64,000 nucleotides of DNA from assembly GCA_965213885.1 (NCBI GenBank), contig OZ243919.1, positions 620,001 through 684,000 on the forward strand, read 5' to 3'. Shown in pieces: positions 33,787 through 41,541 of this stretch. The notes under the pieces are model-generated. The model worked only from the letters and a program-made list of their open reading frames with translations. It made no database searches and was not told where the DNA came from. Both the position numbers and the translations under genes were made by a program. Source of the DNA: VYFG01 sp965213885 (GTDB lineage: Bacteria > Pseudomonadota > Gammaproteobacteria > Arenicellales > Poriferihabitantaceae). Position 1 is the first letter of the stretch. Each line of letters begins with the position of its first letter.

Positions 33787-33862
33787 TGGTGGGGCGTGCA
33801 GGATTCGAACCTGCGACCAATTGATTAAAAGTCAACTGCTCTACCGACTGAGCTAACGCCCC
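33787..33862 (-). tRNA. tRNA-Lys (anticodon TTT)
   Basis: Complete cloverleaf on the minus strand: acceptor GGGGCGT pairs with ACGCCCC, D-arm with AGCTCAGTCGGTAGAGC, anticodon loop CTTTTAA, T-arm GCAGG-TTCGAAT-CCTGC, and the CCA end is encoded (33787-33789). Confidence 0.97.
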
Positions 33863-34544
33863 GATAATTACACTGCGGATTGTATCCCGGATATTTCCAA
33901 GAACCCGCCGCGCCGATAGTGAATGGTGGGATATCACAGAACCGTCGGACCGAAGTGGCCACGGGAAGCGCGATTATCCCGATCTCCCCCCCGGGTGTCA
34001 AACACTGTACCTCCACCCGCTTCGGATATCCGGTGCGCCACCCTGCAGCCGGGTGGACATCATCCTTTCATACTGTCCGTTCCCGACGCGGGACGTGGTG
34101 TTCCCGGGCCGCTCCCGGTAGTGGCGGTAAATTCGAAAACAATTGCCGAAACCTTCGTGATCCATCGCTTACCGATCATCGCAAACAGGCTCGAGGATTC
34201 CCTGCCGCCGTTGTCCGTTTCCCATATCGAGATAGCGACCGGCCATACCGCGTGCGACGCAAAGAAGAAATAAGTCACTCCACGGTGCATGATAGAGTCC
34301 ATTGTCCAGGCCTACCGCATCCTTTCCCCGGCAATCATTCCGCCGGGATTCGATCACGGCGGCCCTGGGCTTGTTGTTGTGATATGAAATGCGTTGCAAT
34401 TCCCCGGCAGTCATCACTTGCATTGCCGGGTTTTGCAACACGGTGCTGACATCGATACCCGGGCTCCGGAAGCCCACGATACCGGCAGCTATTGGTGAAT
34501 GAAACTTGAGCGGCGGACGCTGTACCGCAGGCAGGAGAACGAAC
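33863..34544. other. Gene-free stretch
   Basis: About 680 bases with no credible gene on either strand. Open frames here lack start signals and recognisable domains. It may be worn-down island DNA. Confidence 0.5.
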
Positions 34545-35495
34545 ATGAGAATACTGGCAATCATCGTCCTGGCATTCGCCCTTGGTGCCTGCGGCGTCAA
34601 GTCCAACATGACCGAAGAAGACGGAGGTATTCGCTTCGAACGGAACTCGGAGTTCCGGGGCCCATGGCTTCGGGTATACCTGAGCCTTCAGGACGGCCGC
34701 GAGGTGTCCGTCAACACGGAAGACGATGCAGTCTCGACCGAGTCCGAACCGAGCCCGATTCCAGGGCACCAGGCACGCAACTGGTTCTTGGTCAGGGAAG
34801 AGCCGGAGGGCACGTCATACGTCTATGCCTTGGCGAGTTGGGACGGCGACGACCCGACGGACTACCTGATGGGCGGATGGTGGGCCCAGTTCAATGGCGA
34901 ACACCCACCGGACCTGACTTACGGGAACCTGGAAGAATATGCGATTCTGGACGGTCCGGAGATTGATCCGTCGGTGCTGCCGGAGTTGCCGGACGCCGGG
35001 ACCGCCACATACATCGGCCCGGCCGGCGGCATCTACTGGTATGCGCCTGGAGAGACCCTGGAGGAGGAACACTTCGTCCTGGACGGCTGGGAGGCGACGG
35101 TGTCGCTCATGGCGGACTTCGGGTCCGGAACGGTGAGCGGTTGCGTGGGATGCATCGGCGACTTCGTCACGCGGACTGCCGTGGTCCCGGCCTTGCGCGG
35201 GGATGTGCAGGCGGATATCGCCGACTATGAACTGCATCTTTCCGCGCATCCCTGGAGGGAGGATGGGACATTCGACGGGGGCGACGCGGAGATTCGGCAT
35301 CCGTCACGCCAGGTTGCGGATACCGAAGGCGGCTGGGGCGCCAGCCTGTCGAACAGGATGGACGCGGACGGCAACTCCAGGCTCATTGCCGGGTTCGGCA
35401 GCGCCTCGTTCGAGGAGGAGGACGGAACCTACGGGGGTTTCTTCGGCTCCTTCGTGGGGTTGAGCGAGGCTGTCCTGGAATCGGATTCGCCCTGA
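34545..35495 (+). CDS. Lipoprotein with TbpB/Slam-type beta-barrel-like domain
   Basis: A 316-residue lipoprotein: signal MRILAIIVLAFALGAC with the lipid-bearing Cys at residue 16, behind a good GGAGA site. The mid region is acidic and has many aromatic residues (YLMGGWWAQFNG). The C-terminal part (ADFGSGTVSGCVGCIGDF, then FGSASFEEEDGTYGGFFGSF) has the pattern of the small beta-barrel domains of transferrin-binding-protein-B-like lipoproteins, where a DFG.GT..G strand and a GGFFGSF strand recur. Two Cys three residues apart in the first motif are unusual. No TbpA-like receptor or Slam gene is visible. The ligand is unknown. Confidence 0.65.
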   Translation: MRILAIIVLAFALGACGVKSNMTEEDGGIRFERNSEFRGPWLRVYLSLQDGREVSVNTEDDAVSTESEPSPIPGHQARNWFLVREEPEGTSYVYALASWDGDDPTDYLMGGWWAQFNGEHPPDLTYGNLEEYAILDGPEIDPSVLPELPDAGTATYIGPAGGIYWYAPGETLEEEHFVLDGWEATVSLMADFGSGTVSGCVGCIGDFVTRTAVVPALRGDVQADIADYELHLSAHPWREDGTFDGGDAEIRHPSRQVADTEGGWGASLSNRMDADGNSRLIAGFGSASFEEEDGTYGGFFGSFVGLSEAVLESDSP

Positions 35496-35550
35496 AGGCC
35501 ATGATTCCAGGGAGACACGGTACGCCTGCACCGGGAGCTGGCGGGACACC

Positions 35551-36054
35551 GTGTCTCTGGGCAGACAGGCCCGGACAACCGGCGTGACGCCCGCCCGATG
35601 GGTTCCGATCCTGGCCGCGATCCTGGCCGTGCTGCCGGCAGGGGCTTCAGAAAAAGCCGGCGATTTGGAAAAATGGCGGCTCTGGAACGATTGCCGACCG
35701 GTGTCCATCCGGGTGGAGCCGCTACTGGAAGACGCGAAGGGTGCCGGGCTGACCGAGGAAAATCTTCGGGCGACGGTCGAAAGCCGCTTGCGGAGAGCGG
35801 GGGTCTACGGGGAGGAAGCTGATGCGCATGCCTACGTGCGGGTTTCCGTGGTGGGGGAGGCCTTCAGCGTCCGCGTCCTGTTCCGCCCCAGGGTGTACCG
35901 ACCGGGACTCGGTTCGGCCTTCGTGGCGACTTGGGGCGAGCCGGCGACGGGTCTTCACGGCCATGACATCGGCCATGTTCTCGAACAGGTAGTGGAACGG
36001 GCCGACCGCTTCGCCGATAAATACCTCAGGGTCAACGCCGAAGCCTGCGACTGA
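35551..36054 (+). CDS. Exported hypothetical protein
   Basis: A 167-residue protein read from GTG at 35551 with GGGAG upstream; GTG at 35584 is an alternative. A hydrophobic stretch (WVPILAAILAVLPAGASE) looks like a signal peptide. The mature part has an RLWNDCRPVSIRVEPL opening and a VESRLRRAGVYGEEADAHAYVRVSVVG segment that suggests an alternating helix/strand domain. Such layout is seen in several small periplasmic proteins but I cannot name the family. It follows the TbpB-like gene by 55 bases on the same strand. Confidence 0.6.
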   Translation: MSLGRQARTTGVTPARWVPILAAILAVLPAGASEKAGDLEKWRLWNDCRPVSIRVEPLLEDAKGAGLTEENLRATVESRLRRAGVYGEEADAHAYVRVSVVGEAFSVRVLFRPRVYRPGLGSAFVATWGEPATGLHGHDIGHVLEQVVERADRFADKYLRVNAEACD

Positions 36055-36091
36055 CAGGGGCGAACCGTATCGGAACATGGACTGCCGGAGT

Positions 36092-36478
36092 CTACCGGCA
36101 CAGACCAATTTCCCGGGCCTTGTCCGCAAATGGGATCGATCCGGCATTCCCCGTCATCCACCGGCGGGCGGCGGTATTTTCAACGGCCTGCATGACCAAC
36201 ATGAACTGCATCCTCGGGGTTTTCAAGGCTCCCGATGTGGCGACCGCGTTGAAATACACCATCCATCCTCGCGCCATGTCCGGTCCACGAAGCGCCAGTG
36301 CATTGCACCCCGGACAGCCGAGATGGTGCATCTCCGGAGTCACCACGAGGTATTCCAGCCTCGACCGGCAGGGATCATCCACGGATCGGCGTATTTCATT
36401 TTCCACGGCCGTCCCAGCATGGGCGTTCCCGTTCAGGACCGCAAAGCCGAAGAGCGCAACAAGACGTTTGGTCGTCAT
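36092..36478 (-). CDS. Small exported protein with CPGC motif
   Basis: A 128-residue protein starting at the ATG at 36476-36478. The N-terminus (MTTKRLVALFGFAVLNGNAHA) looks like a signal peptide. In the mature part HHLGCPGCNALAL has a CxxC pair that might bind metal or form a disulfide. No family recognised. It is convergent with the preceding gene, whose stop lies 37 bases away. Confidence 0.5.
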   Translation of the reverse strand: MTTKRLVALFGFAVLNGNAHAGTAVENEIRRSVDDPCRSRLEYLVVTPEMHHLGCPGCNALALRGPDMARGWMVYFNAVATSGALKTPRMQFMLVMQAVENTAARRWMTGNAGSIPFADKAREIGLCR

Positions 36479-36611
36479 CCGGTCATCACCACGGCAAGGA
36501 CGGGGGCGGGCGATTGATGTTTTCCATTGATGCGTTCGGCAGCCGATTCTCGCAGGTTCCGCCAACGGCAGATGATCGCAAGTGCGAAAAGGGGCTGTGT
36601 AAGATCACGGG

Positions 36612-37559
36612 TCAAGGTCGGAACCTGACCTGCAGGGCGCCCACGAACTGCCCTTCGGGCTGCGCCTCGAATTCCTTCCCGAGCCAGGCAAGGCCGTAGA
36701 ATACGTCGAACTTCCTGCCGGTATGATGAATGCCGGCCCGGAGGCGAAGCCGCGTGGAAGTCGGTTCGTAGCCCAGGGTTTCCGGCAGGAAGAGGCTTTC
36801 CCCGATCCAGGCGATATCCACGCCCGCCACGAAACGCAGGCCGGACTCGGGGGGGAATCCATAGGGCATCCGGTGCCCGGTGGCCACCGAGCGCATCGCG
36901 AGTCCGCCGGAACCGGGCCCGGTTTCCAGGTCGACGCCGATCCGGACAAGATCCTCCACGCCCGCACGGACCTCGGCAAAGGGCCGTGTACTCCATCCTC
37001 CCCGGTGCAGGAGCCGGCCGATTTCCGCGCTCAGTTCCAGACGCACCGAATTCTCGATCTGGAAGTCCGGCGCGTTCGGGGTGACAAACCCGAGGATCTT
37101 GTGGAGCCGGGTCTGGAAATCATACAGCCCCGTCTGGGGACCGGTCATCACCAGATCGCCTCCCACCCTCACGTCCGCATCCCCCATGTCCGCATGACTG
37201 TGCACCCCGAAGGCGAGGACGCCCGCGTGCCGCCGGTCGTCCGGAACCGGGTTGCCGATGTCGGCGGGCATCAGCACATCCGAACGGAAGCGGTATTCCA
37301 GCAGTCTCCCCAGCCGTGACGGTGGCCTTTCCCATCTTCCTGCGCCCCCAAGCACGCCAACCTCGACCGACGAACTGCGCCAGCGGTCGTGCCAATCGCC
37401 CAGGGAGTCGTTGGATATCACATACGCAACACCCGGAAGGGAAGCATCCCAGGCGAACGCCGCCGGATGCGGGAAACCCAGGGCAAGGATGGACAGCGCT
37501 CCGGCGGACAGGAACATCCGTCGGACCGGCCCCCGGTTGCCCACATTCACCCCCAGCAT
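36612..37559 (-). CDS. LpxR-like (DUF2219) outer-membrane beta-barrel protein
   Basis: A 315-residue exported protein. A signal peptide (RMFLSAGALSILALGFPHPAAFA) precedes a body of alternating short amphipathic strands that ends in Phe-Arg-Pro (QVRFRP), as outer-membrane barrels tend to. The stretch LYDFQTRLHKILGFVTPNA and the following ENSVRLELSAEIGRLL recall LpxR-family lipid A 3'-O-deacylases, but I cannot confirm the catalytic residues, so the enzymatic role is doubtful. The start overlaps the upstream gene's end by 13 bases; the ATG at 37517 is an alternative. Confidence 0.5.
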   Translation of the reverse strand: MLGVNVGNRGPVRRMFLSAGALSILALGFPHPAAFAWDASLPGVAYVISNDSLGDWHDRWRSSSVEVGVLGGAGRWERPPSRLGRLLEYRFRSDVLMPADIGNPVPDDRRHAGVLAFGVHSHADMGDADVRVGGDLVMTGPQTGLYDFQTRLHKILGFVTPNAPDFQIENSVRLELSAEIGRLLHRGGWSTRPFAEVRAGVEDLVRIGVDLETGPGSGGLAMRSVATGHRMPYGFPPESGLRFVAGVDIAWIGESLFLPETLGYEPTSTRLRLRAGIHHTGRKFDVFYGLAWLGKEFEAQPEGQFVGALQVRFRP

Positions 37560-38614
37560 TCCTCCAGGGCCTGCGCGGCGGACAGGGAGGGGATGCCCGG
37601 AACCGGACGGTCCGTCACCAGGGCCACGCCGGTGTCATGGAAATCACGGCCGGGGGGATTTTCAGGTCGTATTCCCGTCCGGATGAATGTGGCCATGATC
37701 TCGACTCCGCGCCGGGCCATTTCCTCGGGAAACTGCATGGCTGTGGCGTCGAGTTCCCCAGCCGCGATGCGCCTGACACCCTCACAGCCGCCGTCGATGG
37801 AGACCAAGAACACATCCCCGTCCCGGCCGGATTCCCGGAGCGCCGCCTGGGCGCCGGCCGCCGCAGGTTCGTTGATCGTGTAGACCACGTCGATACGGGG
37901 GTTCTTGCGCACCAGTGCAGCCATGGCGGCACTGCCGCCCGCTTCCGTGCCCCGGGTCACCCCACTGCCGGCGATGCGGGCATCGTCCTCGTCTCCCATC
38001 CTGCCGGGATCCCGGATATCGATGCCGAACCCATGCAGAAATCCCTGGTTGCGCAGGACATCCACCGTAACCGGGAGATCGTACCCGTCCAACGTGACGA
38101 TCCTTGCGGACTTCGCCGATTCCCCCATGCTCGCCCTGACCCACATCCCCACCAGTTCCCCGGCCCGGAAATTGTCGGTGGCGAAGGTCGCGTCGGCAAT
38201 ATCCGCCGGATCAAACGGGGTGTCGAGTGCGATGACCGCAAGCCCGGCCTTCCGCGCGGCCCTGACCGCACCGGCCAGGGCCGCCGGGTCCGAAGGCGTG
38301 ATGAGAATGCCCTTCGCCCCGGCGGAGACCAGGTCATGAACCGCCTCGACCTGGGTTGCCGAGCCGTCGTCATATCGCCCGGTCCGGGTGCGAAGCCGGA
38401 TGCCGATTTCATCGACCCTCCCGTGCGCGGCCTCCTTCATCCTCACGAAAAAGGGATTTTCTTCCGTCTTCAGGATCAGGCCGACCAAGGGGTTGTCGGC
38501 CATTGCGGGGCCGGCAAGCAGGGTCAGGAACACCATCGCGGGCGCCAGCAGGCGGGATACGGGAACCAACGCGGAAAATCCGGCAGCAGTCATTTGAACG
38601 GGCAGTATCGGCAT
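37547..38614 (-). CDS. Periplasmic sugar-binding protein (LacI/RbsB type), orphan
   Basis: Substrate-binding protein of 355 residues with a signal peptide (ending GPAMADN) and the type I periplasmic-binding fold: PLVGLILKTEENPFFVRM at the start, GAKGILITPSDPAAL, AVIALDTPFDP, VYTINEPAAAGAQAAL and VSIDGGCEGVRRI. These fit ribose/xylose/autoinducer-type binding proteins. No permease or ATPase is next to it, so it may serve a sensor or a distant transporter. The start is placed at 38614; 38593 is equally possible. It overlaps the LpxR-like gene, implying cotranscription. Confidence 0.8.
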   Translation of the reverse strand: MPILPVQMTAAGFSALVPVSRLLAPAMVFLTLLAGPAMADNPLVGLILKTEENPFFVRMKEAAHGRVDEIGIRLRTRTGRYDDGSATQVEAVHDLVSAGAKGILITPSDPAALAGAVRAARKAGLAVIALDTPFDPADIADATFATDNFRAGELVGMWVRASMGESAKSARIVTLDGYDLPVTVDVLRNQGFLHGFGIDIRDPGRMGDEDDARIAGSGVTRGTEAGGSAAMAALVRKNPRIDVVYTINEPAAAGAQAALRESGRDGDVFLVSIDGGCEGVRRIAAGELDATAMQFPEEMARRGVEIMATFIRTGIRPENPPGRDFHDTGVALVTDRPVPGIPSLSAAQALEECWG

Positions 38615-38893
38615 TTCGGAAACAGTCAACAGGAAGCGGGAGTGTATCGGATCATGCAGGGCGGGGGGCTTCCGGAACCCACAATTACATTGCTGCAATC
38701 CACACTCACGAGGAATGGCAGCAGCAGTTGTCCATTGCGGAGCGATCGTTGTTCTTGCATTGCGCCAGGCAAAGTCCAGAAGTGGAGGAAGCTATGACAT
38801 AGCAGAAACCATTTAACGCAGTCCAGCAGGTTCGACTCCTGCCCGGTAAAGGTGCAGCCCACCAGCCGGGAACGCCAACGGCGCGGGCCTCGA

Positions 38894-39202
38894 TCATGCG
38901 TGCAGCGCCCTCACGTGCCGATCCACAGCCGTCCAGTCGCGCCCCGCCTGCGCAAGCTCGTAGCTCGCCTGCATCCGCATCCAGTGATCGGCCGTGCCCC
39001 AGCCGATGTCCTCCAGCGCCATGGTTGCCGACACCCCCGACTTGCCGTTCAGCAGGCGTGACAGCGTTCCTCGCTCGCAGCCGAGACGCGCCGCCGTTTC
39101 GGTCACGTTCCAGCCCACATCGTCCATGCTCTCGCGGATCAGTTCGCCCAGGTGCGGCGGGTTCCGCATCGAGCCGACGCGCTCGCTTGCAATGTCGTTC
39201 AT
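38894..39202 (-). CDS. higA: HigA-type antitoxin (second locus)
   Basis: A 102-residue antitoxin starting at the ATG at 39200-39202; a GTG at 39211 is an alternative. HTH: VTETAARLGCERGTLSRLLNG, then the family marker ALEDIGWGTADHWMRMQASYELAQA. Pairs with the damaged higB just upstream. Sequence differs widely from the antitoxin at 30723, so the two loci were acquired separately. Confidence 0.88.
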   Translation of the reverse strand: MNDIASERVGSMRNPPHLGELIRESMDDVGWNVTETAARLGCERGTLSRLLNGKSGVSATMALEDIGWGTADHWMRMQASYELAQAGRDWTAVDRHVRALHA

Positions 39203-39221
39203 GGTCAGCACTCCCCTTCAG

Positions 39222-39480
39222 TCAGTGGTAGTCGATCAGGTCCACGTCCACGGCTTCCCCATCCTCGAAGCGGAACACCACGCGCCAGTTGCCGGAGACA
39301 CGAAGACTCCACTGGCCCGCGCGGTCGCCCTTCAGGGGATGCAGCCGGAAGCCTGGCGCTTCGCGGATGCGCCGCCTCTTGCAGCCGGAACAGGATGCGC
39401 TTCAGCCGTGGCACCAGACCCGCAGGCACCCGCGCGGCGGTTCGGGAACCCTTCTCGCAGGTGCGCGGCGGGCGCTGCCG
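39222..39480 (-). pseudogene. higB: HigB-type toxin (second locus), frameshifted
   Basis: One frame gives CEKGSRTAARVPAGLVPRL and KRILFRLQEAAHP, another the end PGFRLHPLKGDRAGQWSL and VSGNWRVVFRFEDGEAVDV ending IDYH at 39222. The break is near 39360-39372, and the link between the halves is about three residues shorter than in intact HigB, so a small deletion caused it. The expected N-terminal start is not recognisable. Confidence 0.75.
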
Positions 39481-39809
39481 CTCAAGCGCCGCTCGGGCTA
39501 ACTGCCGGATGCATAACAGCTTTCATCGCCCGACGGTTGGAGCAGGCAGGAAGCGCGATAGCGACGCCCTTCGGCGCGTGGTTTTCACACCCCATTGCAG
39601 GAGTGTGCCGCAGCACACTCTGGCCCAGGTACATTCAGCCGACTACCGCCTCGGACCCAGATTCGTTTGCGTCACACCTACACTGTTCCTTCGTGATTTC
39701 CGTCCGGTCCCGGATGGTCCGACGCGTGTTGGGAAAGATGGAAGTTTCAGGGAAACAGCCAGTTGCCGATAGTGCAAGACCGGCAACTGTCCGCATCCAG
39801 CATTTCCGG
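39481..39809. other. Gene-free stretch with a strong hairpin
   Basis: No credible gene. A perfect 8-bp hairpin (GAGTGTGC, loop CGCA, GCACACTC) is at 39601-39620, without a T run, and a weaker one (ACGCC, CTTC, GGCG) lies near 39563-39577. Confidence 0.5.
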
Positions 39810-40136
39810 TCAGGAAGCCATATCCTTGAGACTCTTCAGCGGCAGAATCTTGACCTTGCGGCTTGCCGGCTTGGCGGCGATATCCATGGTCTCGCCGGGA
39901 CGGAAGGGATTCGGGACGCCTTTGCGTGCCTTGCTGGCGGGCTTTTTGACCACCGAAATCTTGAACATGCCCGGCAGCTTGAATAGACCGCAGGAACGGG
40001 GTTTCACATGGGCCTGGATCAGGTTGCCGAGGCCGTTCAATACACTGGTGACATCCTTGCGGGAAAGGCCGGTACTGTCTGCGATGGTATTGATTATTTG
40101 AGCTTTTGTGAGAGGTGTTTGATATGTTTTCCGCAT
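39810..40136 (-). CDS. HU/IHF-family DNA-binding protein
   Basis: A 108-residue HU-like protein starting at the ATG at 40134-40136. The dimerisation helices are LTKAQIINTIADSTGLSRKDVTSVLNGLGNLI; the DNA arm region reads KKPASKARKGVPNPFRPGETMDIAAKPA, where the usual R.GRNP.TGE is replaced by RKGVPNPFRPGE; a tail PLKSLKDM ends it. This variant is longer than standard HU (about 90 residues). The ribosome-binding site is weak and the frame is open upstream, so the start is not certain. Confidence 0.8.
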   Translation of the reverse strand: MRKTYQTPLTKAQIINTIADSTGLSRKDVTSVLNGLGNLIQAHVKPRSCGLFKLPGMFKISVVKKPASKARKGVPNPFRPGETMDIAAKPASRKVKILPLKSLKDMAS

Positions 40137-40585
40137 ATTGATGATATCGTTTGGTTGAAGCGGGATGATGGGTAACTGAATGACCGGAGGATTGTAATAT
40201 AACTTTACTCCGCTGGCACTCTGGAATGGCTCCATGTGGCCCATCGAGGTGCGGTACAGAACCCGTTGCCCATGTTTCGTGTCCGTTCCCTCCCAATTCG
40301 CGCAATACGGTCTTTCCGGCTTTCCCATGTCGTTGACAATCCGTTCTGGCCATCATTATCATCGAAATTCCCCTGTGGCAGGCAGTAGGTCCAGTTAGGA
40401 CGTCGGAGAATCCCGTTTCGCCGCCGGACGGGTACCAGCCGGGGTTTCATCCAGGGCAGGTACTTCGATTCTGTATCCCGAACACGAATCTCAGACATCT
40501 TGAAACAGTTTCCATCCAACCGCGTCGTCCGCCGGCTTTGTCGGCATGCTGCCGATGACACCGTGCCGACGCCGGATCGTCACTG
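40137..40585. other. Gene-free stretch
   Basis: About 450 bases upstream of the HU-like gene and the flavin reductase; I see no gene or clear regulatory motif. It is AT-richer near 40080-40200. Confidence 0.45.
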
Positions 40586-41518
40586 ATGCCCGGCCTTTCT
40601 GATCTGCGCGAACTGCGCAATGCGTTCGGTACCTTCATGACCGGGGTCACGGTGGTCACCACAAGAGAGCAGGGGGGCATTCCCCGGGGGTTCACAGCGA
40701 ATTCCTTCTCCTCGGTTTCCCTGGATCCCGCCATGCTCTCGATCTGCATCGGAAAATCAGCTGAAAGCATCGAGGTGTTTCGCCAGGCCGATGGATTCGC
40801 GATCAATATCCTGAGTGAGAATCAGGCCGGGACATCCAGCCTCTTCGCTTCCAAACGGCCCGACAAGTTCGACATCACATCCTGGCATGACGGACCGCTC
40901 GGCCATCCGGTGCTGGAAGGAGTCTGCGCCTGGTTCGACTGCAAGGTGGTACAGCAGGTTGATGCCGGTGATCACATCATCGTGATCGGCCGGGTACATG
41001 CGTATGACTACAATGAACAAAACGGGCTTGGCTATGTGCGTGGCGGATACGTCACCCTCGGGTTGGAGCAGGCAGCGGTGACCGCTGCGGGGCATGCCTC
41101 GCGCATCGTCGTGGGAGCCCTCGTTTCCTTTAACGGGCGACTGCTCCTGCGCCGCCCGGAAAACAGCGGCGGCCTGCAGCCGGTGGCAAGTGGCTTGTGT
41201 CAGCAATACGGCAGCATTGCAAAGCTCAAGGCGATCCTGGACGACCTTGGCATCGGTGCGACGATCACGTCGCTCTATGCGGTATTCGAGGATGAAGGCA
41301 CCGGCCGACAGTTCATCTACTATCGTGTGAATGCGGATCGGGAGGGCTCCTGTTCGGGGGATTTCTACCGGCCGCCGGAAATCCCCTGGGACGCGGTGGA
41401 AAATGATGCCATCCGGGTCATGCTGAAGCGGTATATCGATGAATCCAGGGACATGCGTTACGGCGTATATTTCGGCAATCAGCGAACCGGCACAGTGGTT
41501 CACCACGACGGAAATTAA
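40586..41518 (+). CDS. Flavin reductase-domain protein with C-terminal Nudix-like domain
   Basis: A 310-residue protein. Residues 1-165 form a flavin reductase (HpaC/RutF-type) domain: RELRNAFGTFMTGVTVVTT, GFTANSFSSVSLDPAMLSICIG, FAINILSENQ, CKVVQQVDAGDHIIVIGRV. Residues about 170-300 look like a Nudix fold (RIVVGALVSFNGRLLLRRP) but the Nudix box is degenerate (SIAKLKAILDDLGIGATI lacks the REXXEE core), so hydrolase activity is unlikely. The reductase would supply reduced FMN or FAD to a monooxygenase; none is next to it. An aldehyde dehydrogenase gene begins 24 bases downstream, implying one operon. Confidence 0.82.
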   Translation: MPGLSDLRELRNAFGTFMTGVTVVTTREQGGIPRGFTANSFSSVSLDPAMLSICIGKSAESIEVFRQADGFAINILSENQAGTSSLFASKRPDKFDITSWHDGPLGHPVLEGVCAWFDCKVVQQVDAGDHIIVIGRVHAYDYNEQNGLGYVRGGYVTLGLEQAAVTAAGHASRIVVGALVSFNGRLLLRRPENSGGLQPVASGLCQQYGSIAKLKAILDDLGIGATITSLYAVFEDEGTGRQFIYYRVNADREGSCSGDFYRPPEIPWDAVENDAIRVMLKRYIDESRDMRYGVYFGNQRTGTVVHHDGN

Positions 41519-41541
41519 TTCGTCAGGACTGGAGAGGCCCC

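Noticed and set aside
34169..34609. 146-codon minus-strand frame near the TbpB-like lipoprotein
   Set aside because: It overlaps the well-supported lipoprotein start region, and neither its start nor its composition looks coding.
38826..38842. GCAGG-TTCGACT-CCTGC, a tRNA T-arm look-alike that could be an attachment remnant
   Set aside because: No matching acceptor, D or anticodon arm lies upstream, the following CCGGTAA does not pair with anything nearby, and its orientation is opposite to that of tRNA-Lys, so it is not a direct att repeat of that gene.
39601..39620. Perfect hairpin as an integron attC site or terminator
   Set aside because: No attC-type core (GTTRRRY / RYYYAAC) pairs flank it and there is no T run; I list it only as a hairpin.
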